Part shown: one piece after another, positions 1 to 10,189 of the stretch
How positions within the stretch are numbered: position 1 is the stretch's first letter
Layout: every line of letters starts with the position of its first letter
From: Cycas panzhihuaensis
Taxonomy: Eukaryota; Cycadophyta
Assembly (NCBI GenBank): GCA_023213395.1
Contig: CM041465.1
Span: forward strand, 21,266,001 to 21,330,000
Reading direction: 5' to 3'
Length of the DNA stretch: 64,000 nt
Position numbers and translations under genes: made by a program
The notes under the pieces: generated by a model
Databases searched by the model: none
The model's input: the letters and a program-made list of their open reading frames with translations, nothing else
Told to the model about the DNA's origin: nothing

Positions 1-4
1 CCAA

Positions 5-631
5 TTGCAGGCTTTCCTAGGACTTACCAGATTCTATCGATGGTTCATTCGAAATTATGTGACCCTAACCACTCCCTTAACCCACTTACTTCAGAAGGAT
101 TCCTTCCAGTGGTCCCCCTCAGCTAATAAGGCCTTCTTCCATTTAAAGGAGGTCATGACAACCACCCTAGTCTTGGCCTTCTCTGACTTTTTTTGGCCTT
201 TCCAATTAGAATGCGATGCCTCTGGGTTTAGATTAGGTGCGGTCTTAATACAAGACTTCCACCCCATTACCTTCGAAAGTCAAAAACTCAAAGATCATGA
301 GTGTAGACTTTCCACCTATCAAAAGGAAATGTGGGCCATCCTCCATGCTGTTGACAAGTGGCGACAGTATCTACTTGGTTCTAAATTCACTATCCTCACT
401 GATCATCATAGCCTTCATCATTTACTAGATCAACTAGTCCTCTCATAAGAACAGGCAAAATGGGTCAACTATCCCCAAGTTTTTGATTTTACAATCACAT
501 ATAAAAAGAGGAAAGATAACATTGTGGCAGATGCTCTGTCGAGGTTGCCTTCACCTACACTTGGCAATAGCACCGATCATACTGAGGACCCCGCCATTTA
601 TGCCATTTCCTCCCCACAACCAACATGGCTA
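5..631 (+). pseudogene. Element A pol: RT C-terminus and RNase H
   Basis: The frame starts in the RT thumb/connection (FLGLTRFYRWFI, then PLTHLLQK) and continues into a Ty3/gypsy RNase H. The RNase H acidic residues can be read in CDASGFRLGAVL (D), YQKEMWAILHAV (E) and ILTDHHSLHHLL (D); the segment ends near VADALSRLP, the usual RNase H C-terminal motif. The reading frame is continuous from position 5 to 2050 and is broken only by stop codons, the first being TAA at 446-448 where related proteins have Q. The catalytic RT core lies upstream of the window. Function when intact: degradation of the RNA strand during reverse transcription in the cytoplasmic particle. It cannot be expressed now. 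Confidence 0.87.
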
Positions 632-634
632 TAG

Positions 635-1810
635 GATTTATCCATGGCTAACCAAAACCAACATGATTTTGCATATTGGGCCAATAAGATCCACACTCAT
701 AAGGATTGGTCCATCCATAATAATCTTCTCTTATACCAAAATCGCATATTCGTCCATCCCCTCTCAGCTTTTATCCCGTGGATTTTATCAGAATATTATT
801 CTTCCCCTCTTAGCGGCCACTCTGGTTTTGATAAAACTTACCGTAGGATTCGTTCTGACTTCTTTTGGCCAGTAATAAAATCCACCATCCTTACCTTTGT
901 CTCAAAATGTGATACACACCAACGTAACAAAGCTGATACAAAACCCCAACCGGGCCTCCTTTAACCATTACACATCCCACAAGGTAAATGGCAAGATATT
1001 GCCATGGACTTTATAACGGGCCTACCACCATCTGCTACATATGACTTCATTTTAGTAGTCATAGATCGACTGATAAAATATGCTTACTTCTTGCCTATCC
1101 ACACAACTTATAAAGCCCCATGCATCACTGACATCTACATCTAGATAATATTTCATTTGCATGGTTTTCCATCCACCATTGTATGTGATCATGACCCAAA
1201 ATTTACTAGCTCCTTTTGGTAAGAGTTATTTCGTGCATCAGGTACATCATTCAACACAAGTTCTGCATACCATCCATAGACTGATGGCCAATCTGAGGTC
1301 CTTAACAAAACTCTAGAGACCTAACTACGTTGCTTTGCATCTAACCACTAGTCTAAATGGACACCATGGCTAGCACTAGCTGAGTATTGGTACAACTCCT
1401 TACACCATTTAGCCATTGGAATGTCCCCATTTTTAGCTCTCTATAGGTATCCCCCTCCGTCCCACCACTCCTTAGCTACCAACCTCCGTACAGTAACAAT
1501 GCAACAAAAATTACAGCATATGGACCAAATTCTCCATACCCTTAAACAAAACCTATCCATGGCCCAAAATCGAATGAAACAATTAGCAGACTACCACTGC
1601 TCTGATCGCTCCTTCAATATTGGGGATCTGGTATTTCTTCATCTCCAACCTTATAAGCAACAATCCCTTCACCATCATAAGAATCACAAACTTAGCCCTC
1701 AATATTATGGCCCCTATAAAGTCCTTAAATGTATTGGTGATGTTGCATATACTCTCGACCTTCCCCCCACCACAAACATCCATAATGTTTTTCATGTCTT
1801 CTATCTTTAG
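635..1810 (+). pseudogene. Element A pol: integrase
   Basis: This region is in the same frame as the upstream RNase H. The zinc-binding N-terminus is seen at GHSGFDKTYRRIRSDFFWP and CDTHQRNK; the first His and the last Cys of the usual HHCC set are replaced. The catalytic core shows D in IAMDFITGLPP, D in VCDHDPKFTSSFW and E in GQSEVLNKTLE, so the D,D-35-E triad survives. The C-terminal GPY/F module is at LSPQYYGPYKVLKCIGDVAYTLDLP. In-frame stops interrupt it near 632, 962, 1143, 1220, 1278, 1320 and 1351; most are explained by C-to-T or G-to-A change of CAA, CAG or TGG. No frameshift was needed to read it. Confidence 0.88.
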
Positions 1811-2050
1811 AAGTGACTAAGCAAAACCCATACTCCCTAGACAACCCTTCCAATTTTGGATGAAGAGTAAACCTCGTCCATACCTCCAAAACGTATCCTA
1901 GCTACCAGACAATGGAATCTCTGGAATTGGTCCATTTCAGAATATTTGATATAGTGGACAGGTTGCGCCTCCAACGAAGCAACTTGGGAGTCCAATGAGT
2001 TTGTCAAAAAGCACCCACATCTCACCTACCTCGAGGACTTGGCATCTTAG
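1811..2050 (+). pseudogene. Element A pol: C-terminal chromodomain
   Basis: This is the continuation of the integrase frame after several stops. The sequence PKRILATRQWNLWNW, then EYLI, a stop, WTGC, NEATWESNEFVKKHPHL matches the chromodomain pattern in which an aromatic-rich strand is followed by EYLVKWxGxxxxEATWE and a closing helix. In this family the domain is thought to steer integration toward marked heterochromatin. The frame ends with TAG at 2048-2050, directly before the polypurine tract, which is the normal place for the pol stop. Confidence 0.82.
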
Positions 2051-2061
2051 GGGAGGGGACT
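2051..2061 (+). other. Element A polypurine tract
   Basis: GGGAGGGGAC lies between the pol stop and the LTR start TGTTAC. It is the expected plus-strand primer site for reverse transcription. Confidence 0.8.
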
Positions 2062-2430
2062 TGTTACATAACTTATTCAGCTAAGTTATGTAAACCACTA
2101 TGGAACTTTGTGCATGTACCACCTAGCAGACCAATAGTATGCATGGGCACTGTCGTCTAATAGAATGTAAGGCCGCTTAGGCCACCAATAGGATTACATG
2201 TATAAGACCCTATTTTGTTTATATAAGGGTCATAAATTGTAAATGATGATTATCTAGATAGAACATTTTTATAAAGATTGTGCTATGATACTTTCTATCT
2301 TTTAGTGATCATTTAGTGCTCTAGTGTTCTTGTGAAGCTCTTTATTAGCTTGTTTGCTTTGTTGGATAAGTAGACGCTATTGTGACTGTCAAATTCTCTG
2401 CTATCTCAAGAGTATCAGCGAGAAGAAACA
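2062..2430 (+). repeat. Element A 3' LTR (369 bp)
   Basis: It begins TGTTACATAAC and ends GAAGAAACA (TG...CA). Just inside the 5' end is a perfect 10-bp inverted repeat, ACATAACTTA at 2066-2075 and TAAGTTATGT at 2082-2091, with a six-base loop. A TATA-like run (tttatataaggg) is at about 2218-2229. The right boundary is set by the return of element B LTR sequence at 2431. Confidence 0.8.
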
Positions 2431-4582
2431 TCTCATATGGAATGTAAAAAAGAAAGAGTTGATTCCCTTTTCCTTTTATGTAGTCTAATTACTACCATGC
2501 AAACCCTTTTTAAAAGAAAGAGAGTGAAACGAAGCAAGAACACATACCCAGAATGAAGACGTAATCGAAGCAACGATGCTTCCATAAGGTGTCCAAATCG
2601 TTCCATGAAGCACAACAAAAGAGGGGTCGCAGTAGGGTGAAGCGTAGGGCTTCCTTACCTTCCCCAGAAAGTGACACTAAAGTGCCAAAAAGGAAAAAGA
2701 AAGTAATAGTAGAAAATGAGATGCTATAATAAAATATGAGTAAATGCACTTACTCGAGAGAGAGAGAAAGAGAGAAGTCCCTCGCTTCCTCCACGTACCT
2801 GCAAGTAACTGTAAATATTCCTTTCCATAGAAAGGAGGCTAGCAACACAAGGTTCAGTTCCAATAACACATGTATACATATGCCAAAAATAAATCTCTAT
2901 GCATATATGTTAGTGCTCATGAATCACAAAGTTGTAACAATAAATTATAGTAAAAAAACTACTCAAATGAATGGTAAGTAGATAGGTAAGCCTCAGAGTG
3001 GCCCACCTCCTGCAAAGAGCATTCCTACCCTCCCCCAAGAAGCCACAGGGCAATGAGGGTATGGCTATATAGCTAGCTAGAATCTAGGGCAACAGCAGTA
3101 CAAAAGAGCCCAAGGAAATCCTCAATCAGCCGGAGTGCTATGGGAAGTAAACTGAGCTGTTGAGAGAAAGGTTGAGCTAGGAAATGTATCTAGGGCTTAT
3201 GCATTGCCCAGATGAGGGAAATGAGCCTACAAACTAGCATTGCAATGGGTGCAAACGCTAATTTCAGTAGCTGGAAATAGTCCTCTAATCCCTTGCCCAC
3301 TCTAGGAACAGCACGGGGGCAAAGAGGAGGGTTTGGAGGGCAAAAGCCTCTTAGGGAGCGTCGAGGTGGTAAGGGATCCACCCAGCTCTATCCCAAACCC
3401 TATGGAGCCCTCTTTGGCCACTGTCCTAGGTATGAAACGTAGGAAAAGAGGCCTAAACAACAGAGTAAAAAGTCCAAGAGAAAGGTAAGAAATACATCCT
3501 TGAAATAAGATAAGAAAAACTAGTGACAAACATACAAAACTAGGTATAAACTGAACAAGGGAAGGACTTTAAACCAATAAATACCTTTAGAGAAAGTGGG
3601 AGGTGTTTGCTTATGCAAAAACCTACTGAGAAGAGGCTGGAAACTCTAAGAAAAGGTTGGAGTACAGTAGGTATGAAGCCCTTGCTAAGATGGCTGGAGG
3701 AAATCCTGCTTTTGAGACCACTTAGTGGCTGCCTACGCAAGGAGACCCTGAAAACTCCTCAAGGAGGCCCTCTCCAAGGAGTGCAATGAGTTGTGAAGAT
3801 GTCACAGCAAAGCCTAAGGAGAGCTGGGTGCTAAAGAGCAGTTGCAGGTCCTAGAAATATAGCAAAGCAGTAGAAGAGAGTAGACAGTAGGGTGTTTTTC
3901 CTTTGTAATCCTTCCAAAGAGAGCCAAAAGATCCTAAAAATGATTTGAGATGGGCTTAAATACTCAGCCCCAACCCTAATCAAGCGATTAGGGCTCGACC
4001 AATGCTAAGGTAGGTCAAAAGACACATGGCAATTCTATAATAAATGTGAGAATTACCACGATAGTTTTAAAAAATAAATTATAACAGTCACACTGTGGGA
4101 AACTTCACAGTACCGCAAAATTTGCCACAGTGCAGTACCAGAAGACTAAACTGGCCCAAACAACCAGCCAGGGTTATGGACTAGTGTACTAGGAGGCCGG
4201 TAGGGGGGTAGGCCCACCTACCCAGAGGCAAACAATAAACTGAGAGCCACAAGAAAGGCCATCATGGGACTCAAGGATGCAACAAGGAGGCTAGATGATG
4301 ATAAGTCAACATACGGGTGATCATCACACTGATCAAGCAAGTCTTAAGGGGAGTAGGGTAGATCGCAGGAAGTGACGTAGCCACCGGGGTGTCACACTCA
4401 CTAAGAGTGTGCCCCCACTATAGTCATCATAGGCTAAATAGGTGTAGATGATGCAAACCATCTACAAAAACATAACATGCAAGCAAATACTCCTCACAAA
4501 AGAAAACAAAAATAACGTAAGAAACATACATGCACTTACCTAAGTTGACTACTCTATATCCATTCCTAGAAGCTGGGAAACA
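2431..4582 (-). repeat. Element B 3' LTR (5' part; end cut off by element A)
   Basis: On the minus strand the LTR starts TGTTTCCCAGCTTC at 4582, just after the polypurine tract. It aligns with the B 5' LTR (34683-37420) over about 2.15 kb with scattered, mostly transition differences. The last roughly 600 bp of the LTR lie beyond element A, outside the window. A (GA)n run at 2755-2780 is a pyrimidine tract on the LTR sense strand. A TTTAAGCC-type TATA region lies near 3950-3965 on the minus strand. Confidence 0.85.
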
Positions 4583-4595
4583 CTGCCCCCTTGGC
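4583..4595 (-). other. Element B polypurine tract
   Basis: On the minus strand GCCAAGGGGGCAG abuts the LTR start TGTTTCCC. The same tract occurs in C (20411-20423) and D (44159-44171). Confidence 0.82.
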
Positions 4596-5001
4596 AGTAG
4601 AGCCTCACTACTCGGAAGTATGGTGCGATGACGAATGCTGGCAATACAACTGTCAGTAGCACATGTATATGTAGATATATAAATCAAGATCGTAACAGTA
4701 GTTAAGGGTGCCGATGAGTGTCATGGCGGAATGTGTGGATACAAGGATACAGGTGGAGACCACATAGGGGCTGCCTATGCGCCACCTGGGAATCGACTAG
4801 AAAACACAAAGGATGAGGGGCCTGCTCCCATCGGAGAAGATGCTAAGAGATATATATGATCAAGTAGGAGGAGCAAGTGAACAAAACTGGTAGTCACCAT
4901 AGTTTAACCCCATTAGTGGCTAGCTTTTGGAGGTGCGAACAAATCGCAAGATAACACGTAAGATGGCCTAGGACTTGGGTGACAGAGCAACTAGAGAAGT
5001 C
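4596..5001 (-). other. Element B spacer between aRNH and polypurine tract
   Basis: No ORF is supported. It is homologous to the 350-400-bp spacers that follow the aRNH gene in C, D and E and probably serves as 3' untranslated sequence. Confidence 0.55.
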
Positions 5002-5424
5002 TCAGGGATGGTCAACAAGAAGAGGAAGGTGATGCTCAAGGATGAGGTGAACGAGACTATCTACCTCAGCATTGAGGGCTCAAGGAATGTGTCGAATGTA
5101 GATAGACTGAAAACAAGCTAGGAGAGATCTGGCAATCAAAGCAAAAGTTCTCAAGTGAGGGCACTGCACCTGGTAAACCTAGGTGAGATGGGACACCACA
5201 ACCTAGGAGTCGCAAAGCAAGATAATAAGTCCGTGATGGAAATAGAGAACATTAGTGAGAGCTTCAATAATGGTTGTGTACTTGGCTTCATTATTGGTAG
5301 CCTCTAGGAGGAAGACCCCAGAGTACAGGAAATCATGTCTAGAGGGGCTACGAAGAATCCATGCAGCGACAGAAGGTCCAGGGTTACTGTGGCTTCCGTC
5401 GTCAGTAAAAATATAGAGAGACAT
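5002..5424 (-). pseudogene. Element B second RNase H (archaeal/bacterial-type RNase HI)
   Basis: The minus-strand ATG at 5424 begins MSLYIFTDDGSHSNPGPS, the RNase HI signature with catalytic D in FTD. EATNNEAKYTTIIEAL keeps the second acidic region, with E-to-K at the conserved NEAEY position, and LLCDS keeps the third Asp. It is then cut by TAG right after CDS, with further stops downstream. From ATG to the last stop it is 423 bp, exactly as in D and E. It is unlike the Ty3-type RNase H at 26590-27140 of the same element. Stops and E-to-K are transitions, consistent with deamination. An extra RNase H of this type is established for plant Tat-lineage elements. Confidence 0.85.
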
Positions 5425-6315
5425 GGGTGACAGAAAAAGTCCTATTAATAATAAGCAATAATGAAGTAAAAAAAGGCTCAAAAGGGAAGCAATAGATGGC
5501 CATGAAGAGTAGGAGGACCTAGCAATGAGGCTACCTAAGGACAAGAGCAGGCTATCTGACCACTGCCTGGGAGTGGGCAGAAAAAGGGCACCCTAGGGTA
5601 CTAAAGGTTGCTTTGAAAAGTAAAACATGCCCCCAGACTGGGGGAGCATTCCCTCTGGACATCCCAGGGATAGAAGTGAGCTGCGGAAACAGGTCCACGA
5701 TAGCAAAATAAGCCAAATAAGTATAAAATCAAGCATACATGGGGGTGGCATGCAAAACAAGATGAAAGGGCCCTACAAAAAAGTGTATTAGCAAGGTGCC
5801 ATAAATGCACCCGTAAGAAAGAGTGAAACAAAGGCTATAGGAGCGCAACAGGAGACAGGGCCAGAAGGCAAAGGTGATCAGGGATACGAGATGGTCCACA
5901 GGGCTACTACAAGAGTTAAAATGGAGACAGTGCCCGTCGGGGCCCCTGCCTATATAAGGAAACTTGATGGAAAATGGATTCATTTTCATGGGCTCTCGAG
6001 AGAATTTGAGAGCCATTCCCTTACGCAGTGGAGTGCCACCCAACTTCAGAGGCATGTGGAGGGAGATCAGACTATTGGATCAAAGCGCGGAGATAGCCAT
6101 CGAGACCACAGGAGCGAGATGATGACGACTAGGCCAGATCCAGTGAGTGGATCCTATGAAACCCATCCCATCTCAAAGTTTTAATTTCGTTGTTTTTTTT
6201 TGTGAATTTTATGTGATTTTTAGGTCCCATATGGGCGAAAAATGACCTCTCAGAGTCTGAATTAGACCCAGAAAGAGGCGGGACTGGGGCATTAGGCACC
6301 CGGGTCTGGTGGGCC
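5425..6315 (-). promoter_or_regulatory. Element B leader and promoter region of the aRNH gene
   Basis: On the minus strand the features in order are: an inverted repeat GGCTCT...GAGAGCC; a near-palindrome around GAAAATGAATCC; a TATA box CCTTATATAGG (fwd 5949-5959); about 410 bp of leader with only short ORFs; then a predicted intron with donor GGTAGCCTCATTG and acceptor AATAG (fwd 5442-5534, 93 nt), 17 nt before the ATG. The same order and spacing occurs in C, D and E. Left of 6315 the sequence breaks off at the junction with element C. Promoter activity is inferred, not shown. Confidence 0.55.
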
Positions 6316-9300
6316 TGCTTCCGGCCCGGAATGGATACTAATCACCGACTCAGGTAAGTGCAGGTATGTCTCTAGCATTATCATCACTTTTATGTACTGA
6401 TTGTCTGCTTACATATTTGCATGCGTATGACTTTGTGGGCGGCCTGGTCGTCGTCCACACCTATGTTTAGCCTATGACGACTATAGCAGGGGCACACTCT
6501 TAGCGAGTGTGGCACCCTGGTGACCGTATTACTTCCCTCCTCTCTCCTGGATCCACCGGGTTTGCGCCACCTCCACCCGTGTGATGTCTCATCGTCGCTT
6601 GGTTAGCTCGCCACCTCATTTGGGGTCCCATTTCTGCTCCCGTGGGCCCGTTTCTTGGCTTATACGCCTCGGTGGGTGTTTTAGTTGTCCTTTAGCCTTT
6701 TCGGCTGGCCGGTTGGCGGGCCCCATTTGTCTCCAGTGCATGGCCGTAATCTTCTTCGCGGCATCAGTGATCTTGTGATCACTGCCGAATTCAGCATCAT
6801 TTGGAATATTCAGCATCTGCTAAAGTTCCGTGATCTGTTGTCTCTGTTTGTTTTTTAAAATCCGCCATGGCAATTTCGCATTTATTGCGAAACTGCCACG
6901 TGGTTCACGCCTTTTCTCCCTCCCAGCCGTGCCCTATTCGCGTACTTTAGGGTTTTGCTTTAGTACTTAAACATCTTTTAGCTCTCTTGGGATCTTTGGA
7001 CTCACTTTTGGATTTACTCTCAAGAGGAACACTCTCCTGCTCTGCTCTCTTCTGGCATTGCTGCAGAATCGGACCTGCACTCTTCATACAGCGCCCAGCT
7101 CTCCTTTGGCTTGGCTGAGACATTCTCTCAGCCCCTCAAACGCCTTGGAGAGGGCTCCTTTGAAGCGGTTTCCAGTTGTTTTCTACCTGTGCGATCCACG
7201 AGCTTCCCGTTTGCAGGTGTTTCCCGTTCCACCTCCATAGCAGGGCCCCTGGCCTGCTCTATTCCAGATCTGGGCTGTTTGTTCCAGCCCTTCTTCGCTG
7301 TCTTTTGGCTGGGGCAAATCCCTTGCCTCCCTTTCTAGGTACTCTTCACTTTGTATTTGTTTTGGTGATATTTACACTTCAGCTTATTTGTTTTCATTTG
7401 TTGCTTGAGAGTTGGTTTTCCTCCCTCTTGAGGCTAGCTGCCTCACTCTCCTCTGCTGCGTTTCTTGTCCAAGGCGGTGTTGAGGTTGCATAGGCTTTGG
7501 AGAGGAGCTGGGTGGATTCCGCACCACCTGCCATGCTCCCTAAGCGGCTCAAAGCCCTCCAAAGCCTCCCTCTCGCCCCGTGCTACTCTTGGCTTGCAAA
7601 CAAGGGTTCGAAGGCTCCTTGGTTGCAAACCAGCCACAAGTTGCAGCGCTGATTTGGGACCCTTTATTCAGGTTTGGGTGCCATCCATAGGCCCCAACCG
7701 CGGGTTCTTGCTCCACCTTTGCTCCCCGGTTGCGGTTTGCTCCCGTAGCATCCGGTTCCCGTGGGTGTCTTTGGGTCTTTCTTGCCCCTTCTTGCGGTAG
7801 TTTTCCGACCTTGAGTCTTGACTTTCTCCTCGCCTGCCCGTGGCTCTTGGGGAGAGGTTTGGGCACCATTTATGCGGTAGGCCACTCGAGGCTTACCTTG
7901 TTGTTTCCTTTCATTTGGATCGTTCTTCTTTGGTATTTTCCTTATTGGACTAACACGATGCATGTACATTTAGACTCTCGTTTATGTTTTTAGACATATA
8001 TTGCTAGATCTTTGTGTTGCATATAGCTGTCACCCCTCAGCAGGTGGGAGATCTTTCTTGCTTACAGTGTACTCGGACGCGGAGAACGTTGCCGTTGCCC
8101 CTTCCACCAGAAGCATCCCTTGCATGTGTCATATTTTATGCTATCTCATTTGCTAGTTAGCGTTTCTTTCCTTCCTTGATCGCATTTACTTTTCCCGGGA
8201 AGGTAAGGAAGCCCCTTTCGCTTCCGCCACATCTCACATCCCAGATGCAGCTGCGAGTGGTTGGGTGCTCCTCCGGAAGGCTACGCCATCTCTCACGCCT
8301 TCGGCCCAGGTGCACGCTCCGTTCCTCTTCGCTACCCCTGGTCTTTTTTCCTTCTTTTATTCTTTTCCTAGTAATTAGAACATCGAAAGATTAAAAGGGA
8401 AAATTGCCTTTATATTAGACTGTTTTACCCCTGTTCTAGTGCCTCCTTGCCTGCATTTGTTACTCAAGGTAGTGGCATAGAGGGTTGACATAGGATTTGG
8501 GAGAGAGCTGGGTGGATTCCGTACCACCTTCCATGCTCCTCAAGTGGCTCTTAGCCCCCCAAACCTTCCCTCTTGCCCCGTGTTGTCCTTGGCACTTAAA
8601 CAAGGGTTTGTTGGGCCTTCCTTAGCCGCTGAAATCAGCATTGTCACATGTTGCAGCACTGGTTTGAGGGCTTGTACTATAGTCCAGGTAACTCATGTAC
8701 GTCCCAACCACTTGTCCTTTGCCCAACTCCTTTCCCGGCAGCCCAGTTTGCTCTTCATAGTACTCCGGCTTGCCGTAGGTCCTCTTTGGCTCCCTTCAAC
8801 TCTCTTGCTACTATTTCCAGCCATCTTTCTTAGCCTTACCCTCGCTGCCTCATGGCTTTTGGGGGAGGTTGGGGTTATTCTTTACAGGAGGTGGGCCACT
8901 CTTAGGCTTACTGGTTACTTTCCTTTTGCTTTGGCTATCCTCCTTTACATATTATCATCATTGTGTTGATGCTAACATATACGTGTTTAAGTTTATATTT
9001 GTATGACATAGACATGTATTATTAGGATTTTGTCATTGCATGTTAGTACCCTTTCTCTGGAAAGGGGGAGGTTGCCATTTGCTTGCAGGTACTTGGAGAG
9101 CACAAATGGTCTTTTCCACTCATCCCGTTGCTAGTAAGTGCTCCTATGCATGTTGTACTTTCATACTTCATTTATTAATAGTATTTGGTTTCTTTCTTTC
9201 CTTGCTTTTGTACTTTAGTATTTTTTCAGGGAAGATAAGAGAGCCCCTCGTTATAACCCACTGCGACGCTTCACAACCACCATGCCTCCTGGAGTAGTTT

Positions 9301-10016
9301 TGGTGTCCCTTAGGAGTGGCATCATCACAACACGCTTCTGGTCCAGGTACATGCCTCGCTCCACGCTACCACTCTTTCCTTTTGAATTTTCTTTACATAA
9401 GTAGTAATTAACTCATTGGAAATCAAAAGGGGAAATTAACTTTGCTTTTGGTTCATGCTTTATTTATTTCATTGCATGCATCTTCTCTACCCATAGGAAA
9501 AGGTCTTAGGAACCGCTCATTTTCACCTTTCCCTTCCCTTTGCCATGCAAGCTTCCTGCTCTCCTTATTACTTGTGTGTTTGGCTAGTTTGCTTAGGCAT
9601 ACCTTAACCCACCTTCTTGGGTCATCCCTCTTACTTTCCTTTGGTTCCCCACTTTGCCAGATAACCAAAGTGACCCTGTCTATAGGCCAACCGCTTGATT
9701 GCCCTCCCTTGTTTCCCATTGCTCTAGGGAAACCCTCGAAGGTTCCTTTCCGTCCCCTTCCGGCCATCCAAGGGTGGGAGGATCCTTCCTTTAGGTCAAC
9801 CCAAGCTAACCCTACACCTCCTCACCTCTTGTTCGAAGTGGGGGGGGAATCATCCTTTGGTAGCTATATTCCATTGCAGGTCTCGAACTCGCACTCTGGT
9901 GCACGGGGCACCCTGCGTGGTATTTACCCTACTTATAGGTCTCTTTCTCGATCATATTATCACCCACTCCTACCATACCTATTTCGTTAGGTAGCTATCC
10001 TGTAGATGCATGTCCA
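6316..10016 (+). repeat. Element C 5' LTR (3.7 kb, chimeric, with 1-kb internal duplication)
   Basis: The right end ATGCATGTCCA (10016) is followed by one base and the PBS. 8406-10016 aligns closely with the 3' LTR of C (21520-23135). 6316-8405 is a more divergent, CpG-richer LTR that starts TGCTTCCGGCCCGGAATGG where relatives have TGTTTCCCAGCTTCCAGGAATGG-like sequence. The segment 7440-8405 repeats the same LTR interval as 8440-9440: the GAGCTGGGTGGATTCCG block is at about 7506 and 8506, the GGTAAGGAAGCCCC block at 8201 and 9231, and the GTAATTA block at 8371 and 9403. The 3' LTR has only one such interval. Small ORFs here are not conserved between LTR copies. Confidence 0.8.
6866..6972 (+). 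promoter_or_regulatory. LTR promoter region: hairpin, G-box and TATA-like box
   Basis: CATGGCAATTTCGCA (6866-6880) and TGCGAAACTGCCACG (6886-6900) form an inverted repeat with one internal mismatch and a five-base loop. The right arm runs into CCACGTGG, which contains the G-box core CACGTG. A TTTAGGGTTT motif and a GTACTTAAAC TATA-like box (6963-6972) follow. The same arrangement is present in the C 3' LTR and in F. Confidence 0.6.
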
Positions 10017-10017
10017 C

Positions 10018-10035
10018 TGGCGACTATACTGGGGA
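10018..10035 (+). other. Element C primer-binding site
   Basis: TGGCGACTATACTGGGGA starts one base after the LTR end. The TGGCGAC...TGGGGA form is common in plant Tat-like elements; the priming tRNA was not identified. Confidence 0.78.
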
Positions 10036-10189
10036 CTACCAGTAAGGGAGATAGTTTTCACTCTCTTCCATTGGTTTCGCTACCTTTTTGTGATCCTTTT
10101 CACCTATTTCGATCTCTTCATTGGGCAACCTCCAAAGCGTGTGCCATTATCGCCCTTTCATTTTTCCTAACATTGTTGGTTGACCTTGC

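Larger units (their letters stand above)
1..2430 (+). mobile_element. Element A: chromovirus (Ty3/gypsy with chromodomain), 3' half
   Basis: The window opens inside the pol gene of a Ty3/gypsy element and runs through RNase H, integrase and a chromodomain to a polypurine tract and a 369-bp 3' LTR. The domain order, the C-terminal chromodomain and the short LTR fit the plant chromovirus branch (Reina/Tekay-like; exact clade not decided). It sits inside the 3' LTR of element B: the sequence after 2430 resumes the LTR that is intact at 34683-37420. The 5' half lies outside the window. A five-base target duplication is predicted to be tctca (2431-2435), but the left copy is not visible. Confidence 0.88.
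2431..6315 (-). mobile_element. Element B (Tat-like Ty3/gypsy), 3' portion
   Basis: Reading the minus strand, this is the 3' end of element B: leader and gene for the second RNase H, polypurine tract and most of the 3' LTR. The rest of B is at 23136-37420. The left side is cut by element A, the right side by element C. About 600 bp that should lie between the two B parts (antisense-gene N-terminus and the divergent intergenic region, judged against C 18125-18745) are missing. Confidence 0.82.

Noticed and set aside
7549-7969. Overlapping minus-strand basic ORFs (101-106 codons) in the C 5' LTR
   Set aside because: Low-complexity K/R/G-rich translations of a GC-rich pyrimidine leader; not conserved in other LTRs.
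9442-9990. 182-codon ORF in the C 5' LTR, similar to 22561-23070 in the 3' LTR
   Set aside because: Its presence in both LTRs follows from LTR identity. It has no domain, its composition is that of pyrimidine-rich leader, and it is not open in the LTRs of D, F or G.
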